Positions 9,451-18,049 of a DNA stretch of 64,000 bases are shown in pieces; positions within the stretch are counted from its first letter, which is position 1; every line of letters starts with the position of its first letter. Source of the DNA: Periweissella fabalis (GTDB taxonomy: Bacteria > Bacillota > Bacilli > Lactobacillales > Lactobacillaceae); NCBI RefSeq assembly GCF_012396505.1, contig NZ_JAAXPN010000010.1, positions 22,140-86,139 of the forward strand, read 5' to 3'. The notes below the pieces were generated by a model that was not told the DNA's origin, made no database searches, and saw only the letters and a list, made by a program, of their open reading frames with translations. The position numbers and the translations under genes were made by a program.

Positions 9451-9487
9451 AAGAGTTAGTAAGGTTATCCTTGCTAACTCTTTTTTT
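9451..9487 (+). terminator. Terminator after rplL
   Basis: AAGAGTTAG pairs with CTAACTCTT, with AAGG/CCTT continuing the stem, followed by seven T's. Confidence 0.9.
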
Positions 9488-9651
9488 GTGCACTTCGAAT
9501 TGGGTATAATCAAATGATACAAGCTATCTGCTCTTTATAAGCTTGTTTATACTAATTAAAATAATAATCTAAGTTATTGTACTTAAACTGTGCAAATAGC
9601 TTCTAATAGAGGCGGCTATGCATTATTTAAAGATATACCTGTATAATAAAA
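9488..9651. other. Non-coding gap between convergent rplL and nrdF
   Basis: AT-rich and without a convincing gene. A TATAAT at about 9505 has no properly spaced -35 box. I see nothing else supportable here before the palindrome at 9652. Confidence 0.5.
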
Positions 9652-9692
9652 CACCCCAAAAGTTAGACCAAAAAAGGTCAACTTTTGGGGTG
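9652..9692 (-). terminator. Long palindrome, nrdF terminator, resembling paired IS ends
   Basis: CACCCCAAAAGTT and AACTTTTGGGGTG, with inner GACC/GGTC around six A's, form a 17-bp helix with a single bulged A. On the minus strand it is followed by TTTTATTAT, so it can terminate nrdF. The CACCCCAAAAGTT arm resembles ends of IS3-family (IS150-type) elements known from lactic acid bacteria; that link is a memory-based inference. Confidence 0.7.
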
Positions 9693-9739
9693 CATATTAA
9701 AATAGAACTTCTATGACAGCTCTTTTTAGCTAATTATCT

Positions 9740-10693
9740 TTAAATGTCATAATCATTATCATCCATAACTTCAACTTGACCAAGGCGGTAACCATTACCG
9801 ACTTGTGAGAAGAAGTCATGATTTGAAGTTGAAGTTGAAATACCATTCATAACAACAGGACTAACATCATCTGCTGTATCTGGGAACAATGGATCTTGTC
9901 CTAAGTTCATCAAGGCTTTATTAGCATTATAACGTAAGAAAGTGAGCACTGAATCAGTCCAACCAACACCATCATATAATTCATGTGTGTATTTTTCTTC
10001 GTTTTCATATAATTCATACAATAAATCATACATCCAAGCTTTAATTTCCGCTTGCTCATCAGCGTTTAATTCATTAAATGCTACTTGGAATTTGTAACCA
10101 ATATATGTGCCATGAACAGATTCATCACGCAAAATTAATTTAATAATTTCTGCCACATTAATTAGTTTATTGTGGCCTAAATAATAGAGTGGCGTATAGA
10201 AACCAGAATAGAATAGGAATGTTTCTAAGAATACTGATGCAATTTTCTTTTGTAATGGGGTACCTGTTTGATAAATATTATTAATACGTTGGGCCTTGTA
10301 TTGTAAAAACTCGTTAGTATTAGTCCATTCAAATATTGCTTCAATTTCTTTAGGGGCATTCAATGTTTCAAAGATTGAAGAATATGATTTAGCATGTACT
10401 GATTCCATAAATTCAATATTATTTAAAACAGCTTCTTCATGTTGAGTACGAATATCTTCTTTAAGTGCTGACATTCCGTCTTGCGATTGAACGGTATCAA
10501 GCAGCGTTAAACCACCAAAAACTAAGCCAACAAGATCTTTTTCTTGTTGATCCATTTGACGCCAATCGTCGAGATCATTTGATAATGGAATTCGGGTATC
10601 TAACCAAAATTGTTCAGTTAATTTTTCCCAAGTTGCTTTATCGATAGCATCTTCAATGTTATTCCAATTAATTGCGATGTATTCTTTTGCCAT
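9740..10693 (-). CDS. nrdF: Ribonucleotide reductase class Ib, beta (radical) subunit
   Basis: Holds the di-metal (manganese or iron) centre and tyrosyl radical used by NrdE to make deoxyribonucleotides aerobically. The 317 aa length fits NrdF. Metal ligands and radical region appear in NNIEFMESVHAKSYSSIF and LRDESVHGTYIGYKFQ. GAGAAGAATATCTA precedes the start. It is last in the nrdH-nrdE-nrdF order but has its own promoter (10729-10757) and lies beyond an nrdE terminator, so its dose may differ from nrdE. No nrdI, the flavodoxin partner, is in the window. Confidence 0.95.
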   Translation of the reverse strand: MAKEYIAINWNNIEDAIDKATWEKLTEQFWLDTRIPLSNDLDDWRQMDQQEKDLVGLVFGGLTLLDTVQSQDGMSALKEDIRTQHEEAVLNNIEFMESVHAKSYSSIFETLNAPKEIEAIFEWTNTNEFLQYKAQRINNIYQTGTPLQKKIASVFLETFLFYSGFYTPLYYLGHNKLINVAEIIKLILRDESVHGTYIGYKFQVAFNELNADEQAEIKAWMYDLLYELYENEEKYTHELYDGVGWTDSVLTFLRYNANKALMNLGQDPLFPDTADDVSPVVMNGISTSTSNHDFFSQVGNGYRLGQVEVMDDNDYDI

Positions 10694-10728
10694 TAGATAT
10701 TCTTCTCCGTTGTTAATTGATTCACTAA

Positions 10729-10757
10729 ATTTTAGCCCGGGTTTTAGACAATGTCAA
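10729..10757 (-). promoter_or_regulatory. nrdF promoter
   Basis: On the minus strand a consensus TTGACA (10757-10752) and TAAAAT (10734-10729) are 17 bp apart. No NrdR box is visible here. Confidence 0.7.
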
Positions 10758-10797
10758 CCGCACCAAAATTTAAGAAAATAAGTGAGGTGTTACAAAA

Positions 10798-10834
10798 AAG
10801 ATATGAATTACGAATTTATCGCAATTCATATCTT
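10798..10834 (-). terminator. Terminator after nrdE
   Basis: A perfect 12-bp stem (AAGATATGAATT / AATTCATATCTT) around a 13-base loop. On the minus strand it ends in a T run (A's at 10794-10799). It separates nrdE from nrdF. Confidence 0.85.
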
Positions 10835-10852
10835 CATCTTTGAGTTATGCAA

Positions 10853-13018
10853 TTAAATTGAACAGCTTACACATTCATTAACACCAGCTTCAGTGTCATC
10901 GTCGGTAAATGTTCGAACATAGTAAACTGATTTACAACCACGCTTATAAGCATAGTTACGTAAGATATTTAAATCACGAGTTGTCATCTTATCAGTCCGA
11001 CCGTTCTTCCATTCATATAAACCTTCAGGTAAAGTAGCACGCATAAAGAGCGTTAATGCCATTCCTTGGTCAATATGTTGTTGTGCTGTTGCGTAGATAT
11101 CAATAACTTTACGCATGTCAGTATCGTAAGCAGAAACATAGTAAGGAATAGTATCATCAGCCAAGTATGGAGCTGGATAGTAAATCTTACCAATTTTCTT
11201 TTCTTGACGTTCTTCAATACGGTTTACAATTGGGTGCAATGATGAAGTTGCATCGTTAATGTATGAAATTGATCCGGTAGGGGCAACTGCCATACGATTA
11301 CGGTTATATAGACCATATTGCTTAACGTCAGCAGCAAGTTGACGCCAATCCTCGGCCGTTGGAATATGATGATTGGCAAAAAGTGCGGCAACTTTTTCTG
11401 ATTTAGGTTGCCAATCGCCATTAATATATTTCTCAAAGTATGACCCATCAGCGTATTTTGATAATTCAAAATCCTTAAAGGTTTCTTTTCGTTCACGAGC
11501 AATCTTGTTTGATGATACTAAAGTATAGTAGTTAACCATCATAAAGAAAACGTTTGTGAAGTCCATTGAATCTTCATCACCATACATTATATGACTCTTA
11601 GCCAAGTATCCGTGAAGGCCCATGGCACCTAGACCAACTGCATGTGCTTCATCGTTACCCTTACGAATTGATGGGACGATGTCAAGTTTTGACATATCTG
11701 AAACAAATGAAAGTGCCCGCATCATGCTGTCAATTGATTGACCAAAATCTGTGGTTTCCATCATATTGGCAATATTAATAGAACCTAAGTTACATGAAAC
11801 ATCAGTTCCAAGATGATCATACATTTGTTTATCATTAATTTTTGATGGCTCTTGAATTTGAAGAATTTCAGAACACAAATTAGACGAAACAATTTTACCA
11901 GCTACTGCGCTATCACGATTAGCCATATCAATGTTGATAATGTATGGGTAACCTGATTCTTGTTGTAATTTAGAAATTTCAGTTTCAAGATCACGTGCAT
12001 TAATCTTGTATTTAGTAATTTCAGGATTAGCAACTAAATTATCATATTCAGCTGTAATATCAACATAGTTAAATGGGGTACCGTATGCACGCTCAACATC
12101 ATATGGTGAGAAAGTATACATTGGTTCGTTAGCCTTAGCTAATTCATAAAATTTATCAGGAATTGTTAAACCTAATGAAAGAGTTTTAACACGAATCTTT
12201 TCATCAGCATTTTCTTTCTTAGTTGCCAAGAAACTCATAATATCAGGGTGGAAGACATTTAAATAAACAACTCCAGCCCCTTGACGTTGGCCAAGTTGAT
12301 TTGAGTAAGAAAATGAATCTTCCAGCAATTTCATGACAGGTACAACCCCAGAGGCGGCATTAGCGATTCCTTTAATGGGCGCACCAGCTTCACGTAAGTT
12401 AGAAAGATTCATTCCAACACCACCACCAATTCGTGAAAGTTGAAGTGCTGAATTAATAACTCGACCAATTGAATTCATATCATCAGTTGATTGAATAACA
12501 AAACATGAAACTAGTTCTCCACGGCGTGACTTACCGGCATTTAAAAATGAAGGGGTAGCAGGTTGGTAGCGTTGGTGAATCATTTCGTCAGCTAAGTGCA
12601 TAGCCAATTCTTCGTTTCCATCACCATAAAAAAGCGCATTAATGGCCACTCGATCAGTATAACTTTCTAGATAAGTTGTATTATCATTTGTTTTTAAAGC
12701 ATATTGGGCATAGAATTTGTAAGCGGCCATAAATGACTTGAATTGAAAATCTTGCTCTAAAAGATAATCATATAATTTCTCGATGAAACTAAAATCATAT
12801 TTAGCAACAAATCCTGGTTCAAGGAAATCGTTGTCAAGTAAGTAGTCAAAACGGTCACGAAGGGTTGCAAACTTCATGGTATTTGGTTCAACATTTTCAG
12901 CAAAAAAAGCTACTAAAGCTTCGTGATCCTTTTCTAATTGGATTCGATTATTTTTTGGAATATTAATTTGATTATTTAAATCAAAATATGTGACGTCTTT
13001 TAAGTCTTTTAAACTCAT
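10853..13018 (-). CDS. nrdE: Ribonucleotide reductase class Ib, alpha (catalytic) subunit
   Basis: Reduces ribonucleoside diphosphates with electrons from NrdH. The 721 aa length is normal. Recognisable pieces are NAGKSRRGELVSCFV (active-site Cys), SRIGGGVGMNLSNLREAGAPI, SSNLCSEILQ (second redox Cys) and the C-terminal ECVSCSI, whose two cysteines shuttle electrons to the active site. The ATG follows AGGGGAGCC on the minus strand. It lies downstream of nrdH, from which a hairpin at 13081-13104 separates it. Confidence 0.96.
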   Translation of the reverse strand: MSLKDLKDVTYFDLNNQINIPKNNRIQLEKDHEALVAFFAENVEPNTMKFATLRDRFDYLLDNDFLEPGFVAKYDFSFIEKLYDYLLEQDFQFKSFMAAYKFYAQYALKTNDNTTYLESYTDRVAINALFYGDGNEELAMHLADEMIHQRYQPATPSFLNAGKSRRGELVSCFVIQSTDDMNSIGRVINSALQLSRIGGGVGMNLSNLREAGAPIKGIANAASGVVPVMKLLEDSFSYSNQLGQRQGAGVVYLNVFHPDIMSFLATKKENADEKIRVKTLSLGLTIPDKFYELAKANEPMYTFSPYDVERAYGTPFNYVDITAEYDNLVANPEITKYKINARDLETEISKLQQESGYPYIINIDMANRDSAVAGKIVSSNLCSEILQIQEPSKINDKQMYDHLGTDVSCNLGSINIANMMETTDFGQSIDSMMRALSFVSDMSKLDIVPSIRKGNDEAHAVGLGAMGLHGYLAKSHIMYGDEDSMDFTNVFFMMVNYYTLVSSNKIARERKETFKDFELSKYADGSYFEKYINGDWQPKSEKVAALFANHHIPTAEDWRQLAADVKQYGLYNRNRMAVAPTGSISYINDATSSLHPIVNRIEERQEKKIGKIYYPAPYLADDTIPYYVSAYDTDMRKVIDIYATAQQHIDQGMALTLFMRATLPEGLYEWKNGRTDKMTTRDLNILRNYAYKRGCKSVYYVRTFTDDDTEAGVNECVSCSI

Positions 13019-13080
13019 GTGTAGGCTCCCCTTAAATTTTTAGATGACGATTAAGCTAGCGTGTATGTACTTTAAAAATA

Positions 13081-13104
13081 AAAAACAACACCCTGTTGTT
13101 TTTT
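13081..13104 (-). terminator. Hairpin between nrdH and nrdE
   Basis: AAAAACAACA and TGTTGTTTTT pair around CCC. On the minus strand a T-rich tail follows, so part of the transcripts should stop after nrdH, giving more NrdH than NrdE. Confidence 0.65.
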
Positions 13105-13146
13105 GAAACAAGATGTTGCCTTAGCACGCGACTTTTAATTGAATAA

Positions 13147-13374
13147 TTAGGCTAATTGTTGCAAAGCATCTGGACGGAAGCCAGCGATTGAATCAATATT
13201 AGCACCTTCAACAACAGGTACTGATTGAAAGCCTTGAGCTTTTAAATAGTCGACATATTCTGGGTTTGTGCTGACATTTTTTTCTTCAAATGCGATGCCA
13301 CGAGCTTCTAAGAAACGTTTTGTCATCTTGCATTGGATGCAGTTATCTTTAGTAAATACAGTTAATTTATTCAT
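13147..13374 (-). CDS. nrdH: Glutaredoxin-like NrdH redoxin
   Basis: A 75 aa thioredoxin-fold electron donor for class Ib ribonucleotide reductase, itself reduced by thioredoxin reductase. The active site is CIQC at about residues 12-15 in FTKDNCIQCKMTKRFLEARG. VPVVEG supplies the cis-proline and SIAGFRPDAL the NrdH-type C-terminal signature (family form SGFRPD). The start follows AGGGGTATTATA on the minus strand. It is first in the operon, directly after two NrdR boxes. Confidence 0.94.
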   Translation of the reverse strand: MNKLTVFTKDNCIQCKMTKRFLEARGIAFEEKNVSTNPEYVDYLKAQGFQSVPVVEGANIDSIAGFRPDALQQLA

Positions 13375-13410
13375 ATTATAATACCCCTGTCCCTTTTTAT
13401 TTCATCGATT

Positions 13411-13461
13411 AGTATAACAATATGTAGTGGCCGGTGCAATAAAAAAAACTATATATAGTGT
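13411..13461 (-). promoter_or_regulatory. nrdHE promoter with tandem NrdR boxes
   Basis: On the minus strand TTGCAC (13439-13434) and TATACT (13416-13411) are 17 bp apart. NrdR box 1, ACACTATATATAGTTT (13461-13446), fits the known consensus acaCwAtATaTwGtgt. Box 2, CCACTACATATTGTTA (13430-13415), is a weaker match inside the promoter spacer. Their centres are 31 bp apart, about three helical turns, which is the known NrdR arrangement. Binding would block polymerase when dATP is high. Confidence 0.85.
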
Positions 13462-13584
13462 ACTGTGGGAAATAAATTGTTTATTTGCCTTAGAGTAGCA
13501 AAGAGAAAAAATTTATAAAAGGGTGTAAAAGTTTTTACTTAACAGTTATTATTATAGAGAAGCAAAATGAAGGGGGCCATGCCC

Positions 13585-14190
13585 ATGAATAATCACTACT
13601 ACACTGAGAACCCAGATATTGTCCACGATGAAAAAACGTGGCCATTTATTTTATTAAATAACGAGATTAAGTTTACCACGGATAATGGTGTCTTTTCAAA
13701 GCAAACGGTTGATTATGGGACACGTGTTATGCTCGAAGCATTTCGTGAAGACCACGCTCCGGCTGGAAAAATTCTTGATTTAGGTACTGGTTATGGACCA
13801 GTAGGAATCGCACTAGCCTTAGCATATCCAAACCGTAAAGTTGATATGGTTGATGTCAACAACTTAGCTTTAAGTTTAGCACAACGTAATGCAACAACGA
13901 ATCAAGTTACGGAACAAGTTAAAGTATTTCATTCTAATGTGTATGAAGACGTAACTGATCAATATGCTGCTATTTTAACCAATCCACCTGTACGAGCAGG
14001 TAAAGAAGTTGTCCAAGCAATGATTGCCAAATCAATACAATATTTAGTAGTTGGTGGGACTTTAACCGTTGTCTTACAAAAAAAGCAAGGTGCACCATCA
14101 GCCAAAAAATTAATGGAAGAAGTTTTTGGTAATTGCGAAATTATTCGTAAAGATAAGGGCTACTATATTTTAGAAGCCGTTAAAGCCTAG
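13585..14190 (+). CDS. Class I SAM-dependent methyltransferase, RsmC-like
   Basis: A 201 aa methyltransferase. Motif I is DLGTGYGPVGIALA, a conserved acidic loop is VDMVDVNNLALSLAQRNA, and TNPPVRAGKEV is the N-P-P motif of N-methyltransferases acting on guanine or adenine in RNA. It belongs to the YbxB/RsmC-like group, likely methylating 16S rRNA. AAGGGGG lies 8 bases before ATG 13585, so I prefer that start over ATG 13567. It forms an operon with tadA 12 bases downstream, both RNA-modifying enzymes. Confidence 0.85.
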   Translation: MNNHYYTENPDIVHDEKTWPFILLNNEIKFTTDNGVFSKQTVDYGTRVMLEAFREDHAPAGKILDLGTGYGPVGIALALAYPNRKVDMVDVNNLALSLAQRNATTNQVTEQVKVFHSNVYEDVTDQYAAILTNPPVRAGKEVVQAMIAKSIQYLVVGGTLTVVLQKKQGAPSAKKLMEEVFGNCEIIRKDKGYYILEAVKA

Positions 14191-14202
14191 AGGATAAATA
14201 GC

Positions 14203-14721
14203 ATGCAAGAATTAACAATTGAAGAACAGCAAAATTATATGCGAGCGGCCTTAAAAGAAGCGAGTAAAGCTAAGGCAATTGGCGAAGTACCCATCGGGGC
14301 TGTAATTGTTCATAACGGTGAGATTATTGGTCGGGGCTTTAACTTGCGCGAACATACACAAGATGCAACCGTCCATGCTGAAATTATGGCAATTCAAGAA
14401 GCTAATCGGCGCTTAAAGTCATGGCGCTTAGAGGATTGCCAGATGTTTGTGACATTAGAACCTTGTCCAATGTGTGCTGGTGCCATTATTAACTCACGAA
14501 TTCCACAACTTTATTTTGGAGCACGTGATCCTAAAGCAGGGGTCGTAGGAAGTTTACATAACTTGTTAACTGATGAACGTTTTAATCATCAAGTTGAAGT
14601 TCATGAACGAGTACTAGCTAAGGAATCGGGTGAATTGTTACAAAAGTTTTTCCGTGATATTCGAGCACAACAAAAAGCTCGTAAAAAAGCAATTAAAGCA
14701 CAACAGACAAAAGATGCTTGA
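14203..14721 (+). CDS. tadA: tRNA-specific adenosine deaminase
   Basis: Deaminates A34 to inosine in the anticodon of tRNA-Arg(ACG). The 172 aa protein has the zinc deaminase signature HAEIMAIQEANRRLKSW with catalytic Glu, and EPCPMCAGAIINSRI supplying the two zinc cysteines. AGAGGATAAATAGC precedes ATG 14203. It lies between an RNA methyltransferase and the SRP RNA/dnaX region, the normal Lactobacillales setting. Confidence 0.95.
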   Translation: MQELTIEEQQNYMRAALKEASKAKAIGEVPIGAVIVHNGEIIGRGFNLREHTQDATVHAEIMAIQEANRRLKSWRLEDCQMFVTLEPCPMCAGAIINSRIPQLYFGARDPKAGVVGSLHNLLTDERFNHQVEVHERVLAKESGELLQKFFRDIRAQQKARKKAIKAQQTKDA

Positions 14722-14746
14722 AGTTTATTGTTATAACATGTATAAT
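14718..14746 (+). promoter_or_regulatory. SRP RNA promoter
   Basis: TTGAAG (14718, overlapping the tadA stop) and TATAAT (14741) are 17 bp apart. Start of transcription near 14753 matches the 5' end of the SRP RNA. Confidence 0.85.
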
Positions 14747-14752
14747 TATAAC

Positions 14753-14833
14753 CTGTAAGGCAAGGTTGTACTTCGAACCGGGTCAGGTCTGGAAGGAAGC
14801 AGCCCTAAGAATGCTGCAATTTGTGCTTTACAT
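14753..14833 (+). ncRNA. ffs: Signal recognition particle RNA, small bacterial (4.5S) type
   Basis: Scaffold of the SRP; it binds Ffh and targets nascent membrane proteins. The diagnostic hairpin is GGGTCAGGTCTGGAAGGAAGC at about 14779-14799, followed by AGCCCTAAG. The ends GTAAGGCAA and TTGTGCTTTAC pair to close a single long hairpin of about 80 nt without the Alu domain found in Bacillus. Its place before dnaX agrees with other lactic acid bacteria. Confidence 0.95.
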
Positions 14834-14846
14834 ACATAGCTTAGGA

Positions 14847-14876
14847 AACGAGGTCAGAAATGGCCTCGTTTTTTTT
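14847..14876 (+). terminator. Terminator of SRP RNA
   Basis: AACGAGGTC pairs with GGCCTCGTT around AGAAAT and is followed by a long T run. Confidence 0.9.
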
Positions 14877-14964
14877 ATCTAAAATTGTGGTTATAAATCA
14901 GCGATAGGTGTTTTTAATGTGGTAATATTGATAGAGTATTATGAAATCAGCGGGAGGTAAACAA

Positions 14965-16824
14965 ATGGCTTATCAAGCACTATATCGGGTGTGGCGTCCA
15001 CAGAAATTTAGCGATATGGTAGGACAGGAAATTATCACTAAAACATTGAAAAATGCCATTATTACGGGACAAACGAGCCATGCGTATTTGTTTACTGGGC
15101 CACGTGGGACAGGTAAAACATCGGCGGCTAAAATTTTTGCGAAGGCGTTAAATTGTTTGAATTTGCAAGATGGTGAACCATGTAACGAATGTATCAATTG
15201 CCAAGCGATTAATAATGGATCTTTAAATGATGTAATTGAGATTGATGCTGCTTCAAATAATGGAGTTGAAGAAATTCGTGATATTCGTGATAAAGTTAAA
15301 TATGCTCCAACTCAAGCACCATTTAAGGTCTATATCATTGATGAGGTGCATATGTTATCAACAGGGGCCTTTAATGCTTTATTAAAAACATTAGAAGAGC
15401 CACCTACACAAGTCGTTTTTATTCTGGCAACAACTGAACCACATAAAATACCATTGACGATTATCTCACGTACGCAACGTTTTGATTTTCGTCGAATTGG
15501 AACCACTGGTAGTATTACGCGTATGGAGTATATTTTGGAGCAAAAAGGCTACCAATATGAAGCTCCAGCCTTAAAGGTGATTGCCAATGCCGCTGAAGGT
15601 GGAATGCGCGATGCTTTAAGTATTTTGGATCAAACGTTATCGTTTGGGGATGATCAAGTAACATTAGCTAATGCTTTGTTAGTGACTGGGGCAGTGAAGC
15701 AAAGCTTATTAAATGAGTATGTCACAGCAGTATTAGCTGAAGATGTACCAACTAGCTTACAAGTATTAGAATCAATTTTACAAGAAGGAAAAGATGCACA
15801 TCGCTTTATTGAGGATTTGATTAGTTATATTCGTGATTTATTATTAGCTAATCAAGCACCAGATATGGTGACAGTTACACCGGATGAAGTTTTTGTAACA
15901 CTTAGTAAGCAAGTAACACCTGATTATGCATATAATGTAATTAATGTACTAAATGATGTCCAACAACAATTAAGATTTACAACACATCCGGATGTCTATT
16001 TAGAAGTATTGACTGTAAAGTTAGCAAGTCTTAATCTGCAAACAGACACGCTAGTAGTACCAGCATCGACTAAAACAAAACCGCAAGTGGATAAGCCAAA
16101 CATATCCACTGCAGTGGCAGCCAAAATAGAGCAACCTAGTGATGAAGCGGCAATTACAGCTAATAAGCAACACGTATCAGCTGCTAAAACAGCTGATAGT
16201 CAACCATTAGTGGCACCGCCAATCGAAGCTGCTCGTAATATTCCGATTAGTAGCGGTCCGATTGCACCAGTAGCTAAAAACACTTTGACTGGGAAAGTAG
16301 CCTTTGACGGGCAAAGTGTTTTTGATATTTTACATGTGGCAACAAAAGCTGCTTTAAGAGCAATCGAAGATAACTATGCGGATTTGCTTAATATGCTAAG
16401 TGTAGTTGAAATGGCAAAATTAAATCAAGCTAAGCCAGTAGCTGCTAGTCCTAATGGAATTGTATTGGCTTTTAATCAACCATATATTCATCGGTTAGCA
16501 CAGCAAGATGAAACGCTCCAAAATAATATTTTGCAGAATTTAAATCGGCTAACTGGTGAGACACCAATGGTGGTTTTGATTACTGATGATCAATGGAATC
16601 AGCTACGAAATAGCTATGTAAATCAGTACAAAGAAAAGATTGCGTTTACAGATATGACTGTACCACAACTTTCAGAATTAGCAGTGGAAACCCAACCACC
16701 TGTTGATAAACCAGTAAGTATGGCAGTTGAGATACCAAGTGAACCTGTAAAAATAGATGAACCTGAGCTGATTACACAAGCCAAAGCTTTATTTGGTGAT
16801 ATTGTAACAATTGAAAATAATTAA
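14965..16824 (+). CDS. dnaX: DNA polymerase III subunits gamma/tau
   Basis: Clamp-loader ATPase of the replicase. The 619 aa product has the N-terminal [12 protein letters not shown], Walker [10 protein letters not shown] (45-53), a four-Cys zinc module ([16 protein letters not shown]) and Walker B IIDEVH. Residues about 360-450 are a low-complexity Ala/Thr/Pro linker before the tau C-terminal domain. GGGAGGT lies before ATG 14965; the upstream ATG 14941 would include that binding site in the coding sequence. I see no obvious A-run frameshift site for a separate gamma form. It is followed by ebfC and recR. Confidence 0.95.
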   Translation: MAYQALYRVWRPQKFSDMVGQEIITKTLKNAIITGQTSHAYLFTGPRGTGKTSAAKIFAKALNCLNLQDGEPCNECINCQAINNGSLNDVIEIDAASNNGVEEIRDIRDKVKYAPTQAPFKVYIIDEVHMLSTGAFNALLKTLEEPPTQVVFILATTEPHKIPLTIISRTQRFDFRRIGTTGSITRMEYILEQKGYQYEAPALKVIANAAEGGMRDALSILDQTLSFGDDQVTLANALLVTGAVKQSLLNEYVTAVLAEDVPTSLQVLESILQEGKDAHRFIEDLISYIRDLLLANQAPDMVTVTPDEVFVTLSKQVTPDYAYNVINVLNDVQQQLRFTTHPDVYLEVLTVKLASLNLQTDTLVVPASTKTKPQVDKPNISTAVAAKIEQPSDEAAITANKQHVSAAKTADSQPLVAPPIEAARNIPISSGPIAPVAKNTLTGKVAFDGQSVFDILHVATKAALRAIEDNYADLLNMLSVVEMAKLNQAKPVAASPNGIVLAFNQPYIHRLAQQDETLQNNILQNLNRLTGETPMVVLITDDQWNQLRNSYVNQYKEKIAFTDMTVPQLSELAVETQPPVDKPVSMAVEIPSEPVKIDEPELITQAKALFGDIVTIENN

Positions 16825-16850
16825 TTAATGAAAGAACGAGGAATGATAAT

Positions 16851-17156
16851 ATGATGGGTGGAAATATGCAAGGCATGATGAAGCAAATGCAAAAGATGCA
16901 AAAGCAAATGCAAGCAGAGCAAGCAGAGTTGGAAGCAACTGAATTTGTAGGAGTTGCACCAAGTGATCTAGTAAAAGTTACTTTTACAGGTGATCGAAAG
17001 TTAAAAGACGTTGTGGTAGCCCCAGCAATTGTTGACCCAGAGGATGTTGATACGTTACAAGATATGTTAGTAGTTGCTATTAATGACGCTATGACAAAAA
17101 TTGACGAACAAACTGCACAAACTATGGGTAAATATACCCGTGGTTTAGGATTTTAA
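16851..17156 (+). CDS. ebfC: YbaB/EbfC family nucleoid-associated protein
   Basis: A small DNA-binding protein (101 aa) that forms tweezer-like dimers. The Met/Gln/Lys-rich N-terminus ([20 protein letters not shown]) is a coiled coil typical of the family, and [33 protein letters not shown] is the core. ACGAGGAATGATAAT precedes ATG 16851; ATG 16854 is equally possible. dnaX-ebfC-recR is a near-universal bacterial arrangement. Confidence 0.94.
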   Translation: MMGGNMQGMMKQMQKMQKQMQAEQAELEATEFVGVAPSDLVKVTFTGDRKLKDVVVAPAIVDPEDVDTLQDMLVVAINDAMTKIDEQTAQTMGKYTRGLGF

Positions 17157-17179
17157 ATAATTTTTTAAAGGAGAGTTTG

Positions 17180-17779
17180 ATGCAATATCCAGAACCAATC
17201 GCCCAATTAATAGAAAGCTATATGAAATTGCCGGGGATTGGACAAAAATCAGCCACTCGCCTAGCATTTTATACCCTTGGTATGGATGAGGAGGATGTGA
17301 CTGGTTTTGCCCAAGCTCTCATTGCTGCCAAGCGTGATTTACAGTTTTGCAGTGTATGTGGTAATATCACAGAAGCTGATCCATGCGTTATCTGTCAAGA
17401 TCCTAGTCGAGATCAAACTACTATTTTAGTAGTTGAACAATCTAAAGATGTCATGTCAATGGAAAATACTCGTGAATATCACGGATTGTATCATGTTTTA
17501 CATGGTGTCCTTTCACCGATGGATGGTAAGGGACCGGATGATATTAACATTGCTAGCTTAATCAAACGGCTCCAAGAAAATGAAGTCATTACTGAAGTAA
17601 TTGTGGCAACTAACGCGAATGCCGAGGGTGAAGCTACGGCAATGTATCTGGCAAGAATGTTAAAGCCGGCAGGAATTAAAGTAACTCGATTAGCACATGG
17701 CTTAGCAGTGGGAAGTGATATTGATTATGCCGATGAAATGACCTTGATTAAGGCTGTTGAGGGGAGAACTGAGCTATGA
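17180..17779 (+). CDS. recR: Recombination protein RecR
   Basis: Works with RecF and RecO to load RecA at gaps. The 199 aa length is typical. Features are the N-terminal HhH-like [17 protein letters not shown], a C4 zinc finger ([16 protein letters not shown]) and a TOPRIM domain with [14 protein letters not shown] and [23 protein letters not shown] precedes ATG 17180; TTG 17177 is adjacent and less likely. The stop overlaps the start of the next gene (ATGA), showing coupling. Confidence 0.96.
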   Translation: MQYPEPIAQLIESYMKLPGIGQKSATRLAFYTLGMDEEDVTGFAQALIAAKRDLQFCSVCGNITEADPCVICQDPSRDQTTILVVEQSKDVMSMENTREYHGLYHVLHGVLSPMDGKGPDDINIASLIKRLQENEVITEVIVATNANAEGEATAMYLARMLKPAGIKVTRLAHGLAVGSDIDYADEMTLIKAVEGRTEL

Positions 17780-18036
17780 AGCGTCTAAGTAAGAAAAGAG
17801 AACCGTTAACTCATTTGGCATACGATGGTATGCTAATGGATCAAGTTGATGAAGCAAAAATCGACTGGAATTTAGCTAAAGCTTCTGAACAAGCTATGAC
17901 GGAAAGCAATTACGATGGTCGGTTAATTCAAGCACAGACTGCATTAGCAAAACAAAAATTTTTTTATTATTATCGTGAAGCACGGCGGCGCCAAATTAAA
18001 GGCCGCATCCAACGAAGTGTTTTTACGATTGATTAA
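17776..18036 (+). CDS. YaaL-like small protein (DUF2508)
   Basis: An 86 aa, mostly helical, charged protein of unknown function; the family is found directly after recR throughout Firmicutes. It shows a [18 protein letters not shown] segment and a Lys/Arg-rich C-terminus ([19 protein letters not shown]) but no catalytic motif. ATG 17776 overlaps the recR stop by 4 bases. Function cannot be stated beyond likely co-expression with dnaX-ebfC-recR. Confidence 0.82.
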   Translation: MKRLSKKREPLTHLAYDGMLMDQVDEAKIDWNLAKASEQAMTESNYDGRLIQAQTALAKQKFFYYYREARRRQIKGRIQRSVFTID

Positions 18037-18049
18037 ATAGGAGAATCAA

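Noticed and set aside
14965..16824. Programmed frameshift in dnaX producing gamma
   Set aside because: I found no A AAA AAG type slippery site with a following hairpin; the single long frame suffices.
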